64,000 nt of DNA, taken from NCBI GenBank assembly GCA_032158295.1, contig CM063252.1, positions 9,226,744 through 9,290,743 of the forward strand. The letters run 5' to 3'. Position 1 is the first letter of the stretch, and every line of letters starts with the position of its first letter. Made by a program: the position numbers and the translations under genes. This stretch comes from Pycnopodia helianthoides (taxonomy: Eukaryota; Echinodermata; Asteroidea; Forcipulatida; Asteriidae). The notes under the pieces were generated by a model that was not told the origin of the DNA, did not search any database, and saw only the letters and a list, made by a program, of their open reading frames with translations. Shown here piece by piece: positions 40,223 through 50,450 of this stretch.

Positions 40223-40236
40223 GTTGCCATGGTAAC
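40223..40236 (-). promoter_or_regulatory. RFX-type X-box (GTTGCCATGGTAAC)
   Basis: A perfect palindromic 14-mer fitting the RFX consensus (GTTNCC-AT-GGNAAC), 22 bp upstream of the TATA-like element and about 75 bp upstream of the ATG. RFX factors act on ciliary genes and, in vertebrates, MHC class II promoters. Binding here is inference. Confidence 0.55.
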
Positions 40237-41860
40237 GAAAAACGTCATTCATACATTACCTCACGCTAATCAGTAAGCAAACATCTCAACTTGCGAAAAA
40301 TAAAAAATAAACGGAACTAAAAAAATTGTTTGTGTACTTTCGAAATACTATACTACAGACCCAAAATTGACAAAGCCTAGGAGGGGTATTAGGAAAAATT
40401 GAACCGAAGGCTTGGTCCGCTTTGTTATACGAATAATATTCATCAGTATGATTTCACAATCTTGTAATTTCACAACCTTGATGCGATATTATGAGCAATT
40501 GTGAGGATATGCGAGAACCACCGTAACTAAATTGCGCTGCGGTTCGCCTGAGAAACCATCGAAGTGTTTAACTTGACCAAGGTTCTACACAATGGAAAGA
40601 GCAGTCACCGCACTATTTTTATGCAACGGATGATGCAGATGCCTAACCTTGCGGGAACAACAAACCGCTAGCACGTCTCATGCTTGTATTGCCAATTCAA
40701 TATCTCTTCGGTCACTGCAACTTCTGCAAAGCATTGGTTGTGATAGTGACGTTTTGAATGATAATAAGCCAATCTTTAGACCACCTCAAAATAAAGAGTA
40801 TAAGTCCGATTATAAAACTGTGTATACTGTTATACTTGTGGGATACTGTGTTGGCTTAAAACATTATGTGACGTTACTATTACTTCATTTATGGCGTTTT
40901 GTACCTGAACGCACGGAAAACAGTGGAAACAAATCCTTCGTCCAGTACATGATTGTCTGATTGAGCTCTATTTTTACTATATTTACATGACCTATTGCGA
41001 GCAATCTTTCTCAGAACAATAAAGGTGTTTTTTTTGTTTACGGTTTATTCCAAGACATTTAAATTTATTAAAACATTGTTAGCAAAAAATAAACAACAAA
41101 ATGAAATAGGTAAATTTGGCAAATTGTGTACCATGTAAACTTCATTCATAAAAATAATACTATGTTGTAAAAGTCTAATTCCGTATCCAATCGATGCTAC
41201 TGCGTTTTTGTAAAATCAGCATAGACTTGTTATGGTCGGAGCCTACAAGTATATCCATTTACCATCAGATTCAGAAGAGCTTGTGCTCAGCGCAGCGATA
41301 CTCCGCGCGGCAACCGTGCAAGCCGCATTCACTCTGGCCGATGTTTTTTACTTAAGTACGGGTGAACATTCTGGTTGAGACCAGCAGACTGCTGTAACGT
41401 TAACTGATGTTGAAAGTCCTTGCAGTTTGGAAAGAGTTCAGATGCGTGTTTTTTTTTCTTCTTCTTCTTTTCTAGGTCTCCCTAGAAGGATTTTTTTCTG
41501 AGAACAAATGCTGTTCATCTTTCTTTTTTGTATTGTTTTCCCAGGCTGTGAAATGCGATCCCCCCTAAAGTAAAACAAACGATTGTGTTTAGCCTTCATT
41601 CACTTACAAGATTACTTAGAAATCATCTTCTGGTGCCGAGTTCTGGGGTTCCCCCCAGACAGAAATTTATTAAGGGGTTGCAGGGAATGTTTTTTTTCTT
41701 CTCCTTTTTCTTATGCATTAGTGGTTAACAAAATATTGCACAGCGCAATTTTTATTGTTTTTAATTTCTATAAGAAAAAAGCGACAGGCAGTAACAAAAA
41801 TGGTATGGGGGAACAATGTGCCCCACCCCTCCATCATCCCAACCCGAACCCCAGTCCTGA
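40237..41860. other. No gene seen
   Basis: Intergenic, AT-rich. A + strand frame of 103 codons (40649-40960) has no domain or splice support. Poly-T stretches near 41030 and 41450. Confidence 0.45.
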
Positions 41861-42256
41861 TTAAAGGAACATTACATAGTTGGTTTTTGCTAACAAAACA
41901 GTTGCTGGCAGTGTAAGCACTTTATGTAATCCACCATATACATAAACTGACAAACCTGTAGAAGTTTCAGATCGATCGGCCATCTGGGTCACGAGAAAAT
42001 AGTGAAAAACCGATTACACATTTGCAAGAAATCATATAGATTTAACAAAATAATGAATAAAACGCTCACTGAGCGATAAACTCGAATCGAAAAATAGTTT
42101 ATTCATTTGACATCAAATATAGCATTTCAGACAGAAATATTTCAAGGGATGTTTTCTACTATCATCATCATTAGACCATGTAAGTTTTATGTAAATCTGT
42201 GATCAAAAGTATATTTTACAAGTTTTTTTTTTACCAATTCTGTAATGTCCCTTTAA
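41861..42256 (+). repeat. TTAA-flanked MITE, family T1
   Basis: Seventh T1 copy, slightly more diverged (ACATAGTTGG in the left TIR, AATGTCCCTTTAA at the right). Confidence 0.88.
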
Positions 42257-43460
42257 GTACACAGATTTGGTGAAAAATATTTCAAATATTCAATAAAAAA
42301 ACATAAATTAATTACTTTCTAAGAGCCTGTAACTTTGTTAGGGGAGATAGACCTATTAACATAATATATTAATTCCTCTAATGACGTCATACCAAAGCCT
42401 TTAAAAAACACATACATCAAAAGTCATAAAAGGCTATCACGTTTTTTCTATAAACTAGAAAAAGTCATAAAAGAAAATAGAAAAAAATCGACACTCATGT
42501 AACACTGCTGCTTTTCGAAATAACACGCCTGTTGTGATTAAAACTGTATCAAGTAGGTTTGGCGTTTTACAATAAAGTGCGCCACCAATAGTCTAACGAG
42601 GCCTCATTGAGCAAGGACTGGCAGTGGTACCCTGTCTGTAACCGTTATCCATTTGGTGTTGCAAACTAACAGTACTAGTTTCATTTGAGCCCTTTTCCGA
42701 CATGGGGGACCGGGAGGGGGCACACAAAACACATCTGTCTTTCCCGAAGTTTACCAGTCACAAATGGTACATGTGACATGATAATTTAGATGGTAAGCTT
42801 ATTCTGATAAGCATAATTTTGTTGTGCTGAGCTACTTTTCGTACTTAAGCATGCTCCATGAAATAGGGCCCATCAGGTCGTAACTCATTGGGCCCCACGG
42901 CCCCGACCAATGTTGAACGTCATTGCGTGGTCTGCGCTCCAGCTGGGGTGGTTACTATTCTGATTAAAATCATACTCATTCATTACTATGATTTATTCGG
43001 CCAATATTTCAACTTACATGCAACAAACCAAGAAGGTAATATTTTTGTTACTGTTCCGTTACTAATGATGTAATGGAGCAGTATCAGAAAGGCAAGAACA
43101 ACTCTTGGAATCAGATGACAAGACAAACTCATTTTAAAAATGACCGGGATTTAATTGAAGTGAACCAAACCACTGTGACTCGCAGGCCTTTTAATCCAAT
43201 CCTAACACGCAAACAGAATCCTAAAACCAAAACAAATTATAACAACAATGGGTGGGGGGTCGGGAGCTTGGTACGGGGGTATGTTTGTTGTCGGGTGGCC
43301 CGAGCATTTTGGCCGGGATTGCAGGTCTCGGTCAAACAAGACCCCTAACAAACAATCTCCACAACCAACATAAGAAGAAGGAGCCAAACAAACTACTTAT
43401 ATCTTTGTTTTTAAGTTTAAAAAGGGAATGGGATATAGCTGTACCGTAGGTTGGTCCTGT
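42257..43460. other. No gene seen; repeat fragment
   Basis: Intergenic. 42745-42870 carries CCAGTCACAAATGGTACATG and GATAAGCATAATTTTGTTGTGC, a piece of the repeat found at 57703-58030. Confidence 0.45.
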
Positions 43461-43469
43461 ATTTAGAGA

Positions 43470-43735
43470 CCAGATGTTTGTTTGTTGGGTTGTATGTTTG
43501 TTTGTTGGGTTGTATGTTTGTTTGTTGGTGTGTTGGGGTGTTGGGGTGTTTGTTTGTTTGTGTGTTTGTGTGTTTGTTTGTTGGGGTGTTTGTTTGTTTG
43601 TTTTTTGTTTGTTTGTTTGTTTAATTGTTTGTTTTTGTCTGTTTGTTTGTTTGTTTGTTTAATTGTTTGTTTGTTTGTTTGTTTGTTTGTTTGGTTTTGT
43701 TTGTTTGTTTGTTTGTTTTTTTGATGGCATACCGT
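43470..43735 (+). repeat. (TTTG)n / GTTGGGTGT simple repeat
   Basis: Long TTTG array with TTGGGTTGTATG and TTGGGGTG variants. Frames of the CLFVCLFV type on + and NKQTNKQT type on - are artefacts of the tetranucleotide. Confidence 0.95.
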
Positions 43736-44607
43736 GGGTAATACTGAAAGCAACGTCGTATCTATCTGGGGTAAACTTAAATAAAATACACAATTCACAC
43801 GATTTGAAGTTGCCTTTTTTACGTCTGGAGATGAGTTATTAAACGTGAAGAGCATTTTATTTCATTTATCTATTTTGCAATACAATCAAACACACAGAGA
43901 AAATATATAAACAGTTAAGTGATTTCAAAGCCAAGGATAGCTCAAAAACCAGTTGAACCACGGCTTATTTCCATCGGGGTCCATTAAAAAAACACAAAGA
44001 CAAGCAACTAATGCATAATTCCCACAATGCATTTTACTTTATCACGTGATACTACGCCTCCTTGTTGAGAATACACAAACAAACGAGTACGATCAGAGTA
44101 TATACATATATATAGGCCATCTACCCTACTAATTTTATATAAATATATATGTTCCATTAAAAAAAATCATATTGTACTTTATATAGAAGACATTCATACA
44201 CTAGATACAGCCACCGTAAACGAAACGCATTTTATTGCTTTATGACTACAAGCCTCATGTTATAAGGAAAGGTCACACAATTTATCACCGTAATCAGCAC
44301 AAATCTCACTTAAAGGCTGAAATGAGAATTCATCATCTCAGTCTTAGAGAGAGGGAGAAGACGAAACAGGCCAGCCTGAGTTTGTGACAAGGAGCAACAA
44401 AGATCCAGGTAAACAAGACACAGAAAAGGAAATGTCATGAAGAATTACCCAGAAACGACAACACTTCACTGGTTCTGTATGACTGACCAAGACAAATACT
44501 GGTGTGGTCCCTGAAAACCTCAAAGAAACAAGAAGCTCATGTTTAATAGTGTTGAGAACACCCCAGATGGAAGGTTACTAAACTACACCGTGTGAACGAA
44601 CACGGAA
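43736..44607 (-). other. Probable 3' UTR and flank of transporter B
   Basis: Downstream of the TGA of copy B. On the - strand AATAAAATGC at about 43852-43861 could be the poly(A) signal, implying a roughly 750-nt 3' UTR. No other gene seen. Confidence 0.35.
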
Positions 44608-44723
44608 TCATTCGACGATATTGAAGTATCTGAACGCTAACAGTGGGATCAATGGGATTGCTTCAACTATGCTTATGAAGATGAACGCCCCGTCATAGTT
44701 ACCACTGATGTCGTAAAACAAGC
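44608..44723 (-). CDS. Transporter B, exon 4 (C-terminus)
   Basis: Acceptor TTCCTCTCAG; 116 nt ending TGA at 44608-44610. Reads LFYDISGNYDGAFIFISIVE, a hydrophobic segment, and a tail ending RYFNIVE. Confidence 0.9.
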
Positions 44724-47700
44724 CTGAGAGGAAAACAAACAAAAAAAACAATATTATTATTTTTGGTTACACACTTCACGCAGATCGGTGAATTTAAAAA
44801 TTGTCAACTCGGTGTTTTCCACCGATAACGGTTTGTACACCCATGGCTTTCGAGGTCCAGGTATCAAGCTGTCCCGAAAACTGGTTCAACGGGTGGTTTG
44901 TAACTCAGATTGTGGTATTATTATGTCCCATTTCTCGGTCATTTTGACAAGAGTCAGGAGTCAAACAAGAATAGCAACATTTATTACCGATGAAAATTAC
45001 GTATCAAATAAAACAAACCATCAAGAATGTTTTTCACAAACATAGGAATCTTTACTACTGATGGAAGTTTTGTATCAATAATTTGTTTTAACATTTAAAA
45101 ACGTCATCATAACTAGGGTAGCCTTTAGTCAAGGTGCACGCGGCATCCCCAGGTATCACGCACGAAAGAAGACCAGCGCGAGCGGTGAAGCCGCGAAGCG
45201 CCTTTGCCAACTTGTTTTGGGGCTTTATGTTTTTCTTTACTTGTTGCTACCGATTTTGGTTGGAGAAATGTTAGCCAATAAAGACACAAATACTTACATG
45301 ACGTCACATGAATGTTTGATGCAAGCATGATGCAACCTATTTTAGCAACATGGCGACTACCACTACAATGTTTCAGCATAGCATAAGTTTTCCTGCTCAT
45401 CAAATGACATTTTTTCGGTGAACTGTGACGCCACAGCAGTGTCATGCTATTTTAATAGAAATGTATTGGAACGTAGATATTTATTTATTTGTAAATCTCC
45501 CCACAGGTGTGTGTAGACATGGGGTTTCTATTGCGGACACGGACGATTCCTATTATACGTGCTCTAGAGTCTAGCCCCATTGTGGCCGAGAGAAATCAAG
45601 GATTCAGATCTCTTGGCTACAGAAGTGGGACCAACCTAACTCCAAATGCAATCCTGCCTAGTCGGGCTATGTTTGTCATGATTTGTCATTTTCCATTTAC
45701 AAATTAAAAAAAAATTGGCCTATTTGCCAGACAGTACTAATTACCCAGAAACTAATTCGGTTAACAGTAATTGCTTACATAAATATTTCATGATTATAAA
45801 TTAGTAATTAGCAAAACTAATGAGCTCTGGCGCTGGTATATTTTCGTGCGTAATATCGAAGGGGGGGGGGTGCCGCGTGCGCATTGACTAGAGGAAGTGA
45901 AGACATTATGTGAGAGGCTATAGCGAAGAACAATACCACTTTAAAATCTCCGGGGTAAGAATTTACCCGGAGCCAAGTTACAGGGGCCAGACCCATTTCT
46001 GGTCAGTATGAACCAGAGTCTGTACCAGACTGACCTGATTATGTTCAGTATGAACTAGAGTCTGTATCAGACTGACCCATTTCTGGTCAGTATGAACCAG
46101 AGTCTGTATCAGACTGACCCATTTCTGCTCAGTATATACCGGAGTCTGTATCTGACTGACCCATTTCTGGTTAGTATGAACCAGTACCTGTATCAGACTA
46201 ACACATTTCTGGTTAGTATATACCAGAGTCTGTATCTTACTGACCCATTTCTGGTCAGTGTGAACCAGAGTCTGTATCAGACTGACCCAGTTCTGGTCAG
46301 TATGAACCAACTGACCCATTTCTGGTCAGTATGAACCAGAGTCTGTATCTGACTGACCCATTTCTGGTCAGTATGAACCAGAGTCTGTATCAGACTGACC
46401 CATTTCTGCTCAGTATATACCAGAGTCTGTATCTGACTGACCCATTTCTGGTTAGTATGAACCAGTGCCTGTATCAGACTATCACATTTCTGGTTAGTAT
46501 ATACCAGAGTCTGTATCTTACTGACCCATTTCTGGTCAGTATGAACCAGAGTCTGTATCAGACTGACCTATTTCTGGTCAGTATGAACCAGAGTCTGTAT
46601 CAGACTGACCCATTTCTGGTCAGTATGAAGCAGATTCTGTGTCAGACTGACCCGAAAGTTTTCCTGAATGACTTTATATTTTAGGGCCTATGTATCAACA
46701 ACCTACCTGGAATGAACTCCATACAAAGCCGTACGAGTGTTAGTTTAACTCCAAACCAGCCAAATAACCCAGGCAATACCTCGGCTCCAAATATCTCTTT
46801 GAAAAGAACATCCTGGAGACACGTCGAAATGCCGAGGCAGAACATGAGTATGAAAGATGATGCCATCATTAGCCAATAAGTGTTCAGCCAAGGAGTTGCA
46901 ACCAACATGACAGATTGCACACACGTCATTATACAGATCACGCCCCAACAAGAATGGAGTATTCGGTCTATGATCAATCCCGGAATCAGTTTGGATATCA
47001 AGTTGCCAACACCTGCTACGATGACAAATATCGCTGCGTCTTCCGGAGAGAACCCTTTCGACTGAGCCATCGAAACAAAGAAAATAATCCACATATCGAA
47101 AACTGCGTAGTTTAAACAATAAATTGCTGCTGATGCCCAGTAACGCATGTTTGAGAGAAGTTTCAAGTCCAAGTTGTGCGTTACATACTTCCATATTGTG
47201 CTACATCGGTTGGTGGTTTCATTCTCAGGATGATCTTCGTTCTGTCCGATCTTGTGGTAGTCATGCATGTGAGGCGAATTTCTATCAACTGCGACCATGA
47301 GGGCGCCACATACAGCAAGATGAAGCGACATTGCTCCCATGAGCATCATGGTTCCCCTCCAGCCGTACGTATCCAGGAAGAGTTGGATGAGAGGCACAAG
47401 CAGGAGCATTGCAATGGAAGAGCCCGACTTGGAAATACCGACGGCTGTTGCGTAGTTTGTGGTAAACCGCTGACCGATCGTTGCGATGGCAAGAACTGAC
47501 GAAATTCCTAGCCCAACACCTGATAGGAGGATCACGTAAAAATATCTGATGTTAAAGTCGCCGTTTGTTTACGTATCATTATGGATAAATCTCCAAATGT
47601 ATCATCATTATTATTTTATTTTTAAAAATCTTATGTTTTAAATTGCGCATAATTTGCGTTTCTAAATTCAAAATGAATTCGTTTAACAAGACATCTTACA

Positions 47701-49484
47701 GGTAAACCAAAGATGAAACAATGGTAACGCACAGATTTGTACGCGCAGCGCACAGGATGGGCAAGCGCAAATGGACAACCTCCTTTTGAACTCTACGCGA
47801 TGGCGCCCTACTCAGGTGACGTCATGCGCATAGGGTCGAACACCAGGGCCCGAATGATGTCACAATTGTGATGTCATAATACAAATCACTATGGTGATAT
47901 TTTGACAGCTCGTCTTAAGATGAATCTCAGTGCTTTGTGAAGTCTAGCCCAGAAGCCACAAAACAGCTACGTTCTGCAAAATACATCCAAATAACTTACG
48001 GGTCAGACTTAACCTAGGAGTGCCTGACACATTTCTGTGCCAGTCTGACATGGAATCCGTGTCAAAATGACCCAGAATGGATCAAACTGACGCAAAATCA
48101 AAGTAAAAAAAAAAATTCTCGTTCAACTTTCTCCGGGTCGGCCTGACCCAGAAATAGGTCAGGTCCCCTAGATCCAGGAATTTAGTTTTAATAATTCTGA
48201 CCAGTGAGTTTTTAGAGTGCATTCAAATTTACAATGGTGTGTACGCCAATTCCTACCTGCAAACACTAAGGAGATCGACAACTGAATAATGCTTGTTGAA
48301 AATGATCCAACTAGGACTGCTACACCGACCATGAACCCAGATATCATAATGGTGGCTCCAGTCCCAATTCGACGGCCGACTAAACCTGCAACTGGTGCTA
48401 AACATTACAATATGTTTTCACCATGTGAAGAAAGAAATAATAATAATAAAGTTCATTCATACACCTTTCGTAGTTAACTTATTTATTAATCTCATTAATT
48501 ATATCTTGACTTATATTTACCAAACCCATTTATTAAATTATTTATTGAAGTACACAATTGTTTCGTCCATTTGTTTATTTATTTTGATTGATTCATTGAT
48601 TGTTTATTTGTTGATGTTTGGATTTATTTGTCTATTCATATTTATCCGTGTGATCCTGTCGTTAGTTTCACCCTTAAAGTTTGTTACAAATTAAAAGCTC
48701 GTTCGACTTGTTTTTCTCTGCAGTATTCATCATTCATTGTTTCTTTGTTTCTTTGTTTCTTTGTTTCTTTGTTTGTTTGTTTTTGTTTTGTTTTTCTTTG
48801 GGGGGTATTGATTAATATATTGGTAGCTTGGTTTGTTGATGGATATATTTATTTTTTGTTTCAGAAGAAAACACTGATGTTTTACAAATACCACCATGAA
48901 CTTGCATCGGTTGCATTTGTTTTCATTAATATCATCATTTTCATAAATAATAATTTGCCTCCAAGTAGAATATGAGTTAAGGCATGCATGGAGCGTCGTG
49001 GCTAGAGCGGAGAGGTCTCGGGCGGTGGACTGGTCAACGTCGAGACACTTGTGTCCTTGAGCAAAGCACTTTATCATTAATGATCCTCTCCACCCAGGAG
49101 TACAAAATGGGTACCGGTGAGAGCTGGGGAGTATCACCTGCGATAGACGCGTACTATAGCGATATTCTCAGTCGTTTAATGCCAATGAAACCGAATATGA
49201 ACACCCACCGGCCCAATGCGCCACCAGATTGGGTCGGGACAGACTTTATTACTTTAAGGGCATTATCGGTTAACAAACTTACATGCCAATCCCATGCTAG
49301 TACCTGTCGTTGCAATTACCCAACCGATGAGCGATGTCGTCGTCTCAAACTGCTCCTGCAGTGTGGTTAGCATTACCGCAAGGCCCTTTACAACAACTGT
49401 CCAGACTGCATACCACATCCACGTTGTCAAGACACAGGTCCACCCTGAAATACCCCCATCTTCTCGGTTAAGTAACTCTGTCAT
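44608..49484 (-). CDS. SLC16-like monocarboxylate transporter, copy B (intact)
   Basis: Four exons: 49283-49484, 48257-48397, 46707-47519 and 44608-44723. They sum to 1,272 nt, or 423 codons plus stop, a normal length for SLC16/MCT proteins. All internal junctions are phase 1 with GT/AG sites, and the frame is open throughout. Family marks: EDGGISGW before TM1, GRRIGTGATIMISG in the TM2-TM3 region, SGVGLGISSV and ATAVGISKSGSS in TM4-TM5, a polar central loop (about residues 195-240) with CSTIWKYV, then FDMWIIFFVSMAQSKGFS, IIDRIL with a membrane-proximal Asp-Arg pair, and EFIPGLFYDISG before the last helices. Predicted 12-TM plasma-membrane transporter with cytoplasmic ends; the solute is unknown. 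It is the only transporter copy here that is unbroken. Confidence 0.92.
44724..45938. other. Intron 3 of transporter B, unique part
   Basis: No exon. The - strand frame at 45125-45445 has no recognisable domain. Poly-G run near 45862. Confidence 0.5.
45939..46668 (+). repeat. 42-bp satellite inside an element-X copy
   Basis: Left end CACTTTAAAATCTCCGGGG resembles the TIR of element X (16783 end). The interior is about 15 copies of a 42-bp unit: GACCCATTTCTGGTCAGTAT then GAACCAGAGTCTGTATCAGA and CT. Variants (ATATACC, GGTTAGT, CTTACTG) recur in the same order about 282 bp apart, a higher-order repeat. 42 is divisible by three, so repetitive frames are open on both strands (SLYQTDPFLVSMNQ on +); these are not genes. 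Confidence 0.9.
46707..47519 (-). CDS. Transporter B, exon 3 (TM4-TM11)
   Basis: 813 nt, open. Acceptor CCTATCAG, donor GTAGGT. Holds the bulk of the protein including GVGLGISSVLAIATIGQRF, LFLDTYGWRGTMMLM, DMWIIFFVSMAQSKGFS, AGVGNLISKLIPG and CLGISTCLQDVLFKEIFG. Confidence 0.93.
47520..48256. other. Intron 2 of transporter B with element-X relic
   Basis: 47850-47955 carries a MITE with GCCCGAATGATGTCAC and CTTTGTGAAGTCTAGCCC ends. 47995-48221 holds an element-X relative: GGGTCAGACTTAACC, TCAAAATGACCCAGAATGG, GGCCTGACCCAGAAATAGG and the terminus GTGAGTTTTTAGAGTG. Confidence 0.55.
48257..48397 (-). CDS. Transporter B, exon 2 (TM2-TM3)
   Basis: 141 nt, phase 1 to 1: PVAGLVGRRIGTGATIMISG, a hydrophobic helix, and STSIIQLSISLVFA. 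It serves as the reference showing that copy A exon 2 is 2 nt short. Confidence 0.92.
48398..49282. other. Intron 1 of transporter B
   Basis: T-rich sequence with TTTATT and TTTGTTTC simple repeats (48480-48800) and a SINE (48985-49245). No exon. Confidence 0.6.
48985..49245 (+). repeat. tRNA-derived SINE, degenerate head
   Basis: Head GGAGCGTCGTGGCTAGAGC with body TTGAGCAAAGCACTTTATCA, CTCCACCCAGGAGTACAAAA and TGGGTACCGGTGAGAGCTGG, which match (in complement) the body of the SINE at 12995-13242. A/T-poor 3' end near 49250. Confidence 0.75.
49283..49484 (-). CDS. Transporter B, exon 1 (start and TM1)
   Basis: ATG at 49484: MTELLNREDGGISGWTCVLT, then the first helix, then FETTTSLIGWVIATTGTSMG. 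202 nt, ending in phase 1 at GTAAGT. The DGGxxGW string directly before TM1 is shared with copy A. Confidence 0.93.
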
Positions 49485-49865
49485 GGTCCACCCCCCTCAC
49501 TACGCTTCGTACTGCTTGTGGTCGTCTCCGTCAGCTTGTACACTGGTTACACTGGTTACACATGGTCACACACAACAAATTAAATACAGACCGTTACACG
49601 TATAGTCCGTTTTGCTCGTTCATACACGACTGCACAACTACAGTCTTAGTTCAAACTGCCAAGGTTAAGTGATGCATTGTGGAAGTGATTGTACAGTAGA
49701 GACCACAATGGCTCTCTCTACGGTCAACACGCCTCCCAAAAGAGATTTACTCGCAGTTGTACTATGGTTATACCATACATGTTGTCGTGTGTAAAGAAAA
49801 TCAAGGGATGTGACCAGTGTGCCGACGACCACGAAAACCTTTTGATGGTATTTGATATATGTATG
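49485..49865. other. 5' flank of transporter B
   Basis: GTACACTGGTTACACTGGTTACAC near 49535-49560 is a short direct repeat. No clear TATA box or upstream exon could be assigned. Confidence 0.4.
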
Positions 49866-50450
49866 GTGGCCCTGAAGGGACATCGCACATCGCAAATATC
49901 TTTCAAATATTTGCGATGTCGCAAATATTATCACATACTTTGTCGCATAGTTTGCATATTTGTGCCAGGTAATTTGTCAAGACCCTAAATGATCTTAAGT
50001 TGTTTGGGTTTATCTTAGCCAACGACCGTCATTGACAGTGCGAACGGAATACCAAATTCTCGAGATTCATAAAAAAAAAAACGACCACGGATGCCTACAT
50101 TATTATTCTACCTCCATGCAATGGTTATACATATGTACACGCATGTGGAAAGAACAAAAGAGTAGACAATCATACCCAAACTGCACCCGACTGCCCGCTC
50201 GTGTGTACATAACGAAGGCTGGAACCCAAACAATTTCAAGACCCTTTAGGCTCTTGAAAAAGAAACCGGCCACAAATATGCAAACTATGCAACAAAGTAT
50301 GCGACTACAAAGTATGCGATAATATTTGCGACATCGCATATATTTGCAAAGATGTTTGCAAAGATATTTGCGACATCGTAAATATTTGCAAAGAAGTTGC
50401 AAGGATATTTACGACATTGCAAATATTTGCAAACTTCCCTTCAGGGCCAC
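49866..50450. repeat. 585-bp TIR element with TTTGCGACATCGC subrepeats
   Basis: Ends GTGGCCCTGAAGGGA and TCCCTTCAGGGCCAC are perfect 15-bp inverted repeats. Inside each end, ATATTTGCGATGTCGC / GCGACATCGCAAATAT motifs repeat (two or more on the left, four or more on the right), as do TTTGCATAGTTTGCAT-like strings. The centre (about 49990-50230) is unique and non-coding. The subterminal repeats are of the type recognised by transposases in some DNA transposons. Confidence 0.8.

Noticed and set aside
40649..40960. 103-codon + strand frame
   Set aside because: Weak start, no domain, no splice signals; intergenic.
43463..43855. CLFVCLFV and NKQTNKQT frames
   Set aside because: Translation of a TTTG microsatellite.
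45978..46684. Repetitive frames (SLYQTDPF on +, LVHTDQKW on -)
   Set aside because: Produced by the 42-bp satellite period, located in an intron of transporter B.
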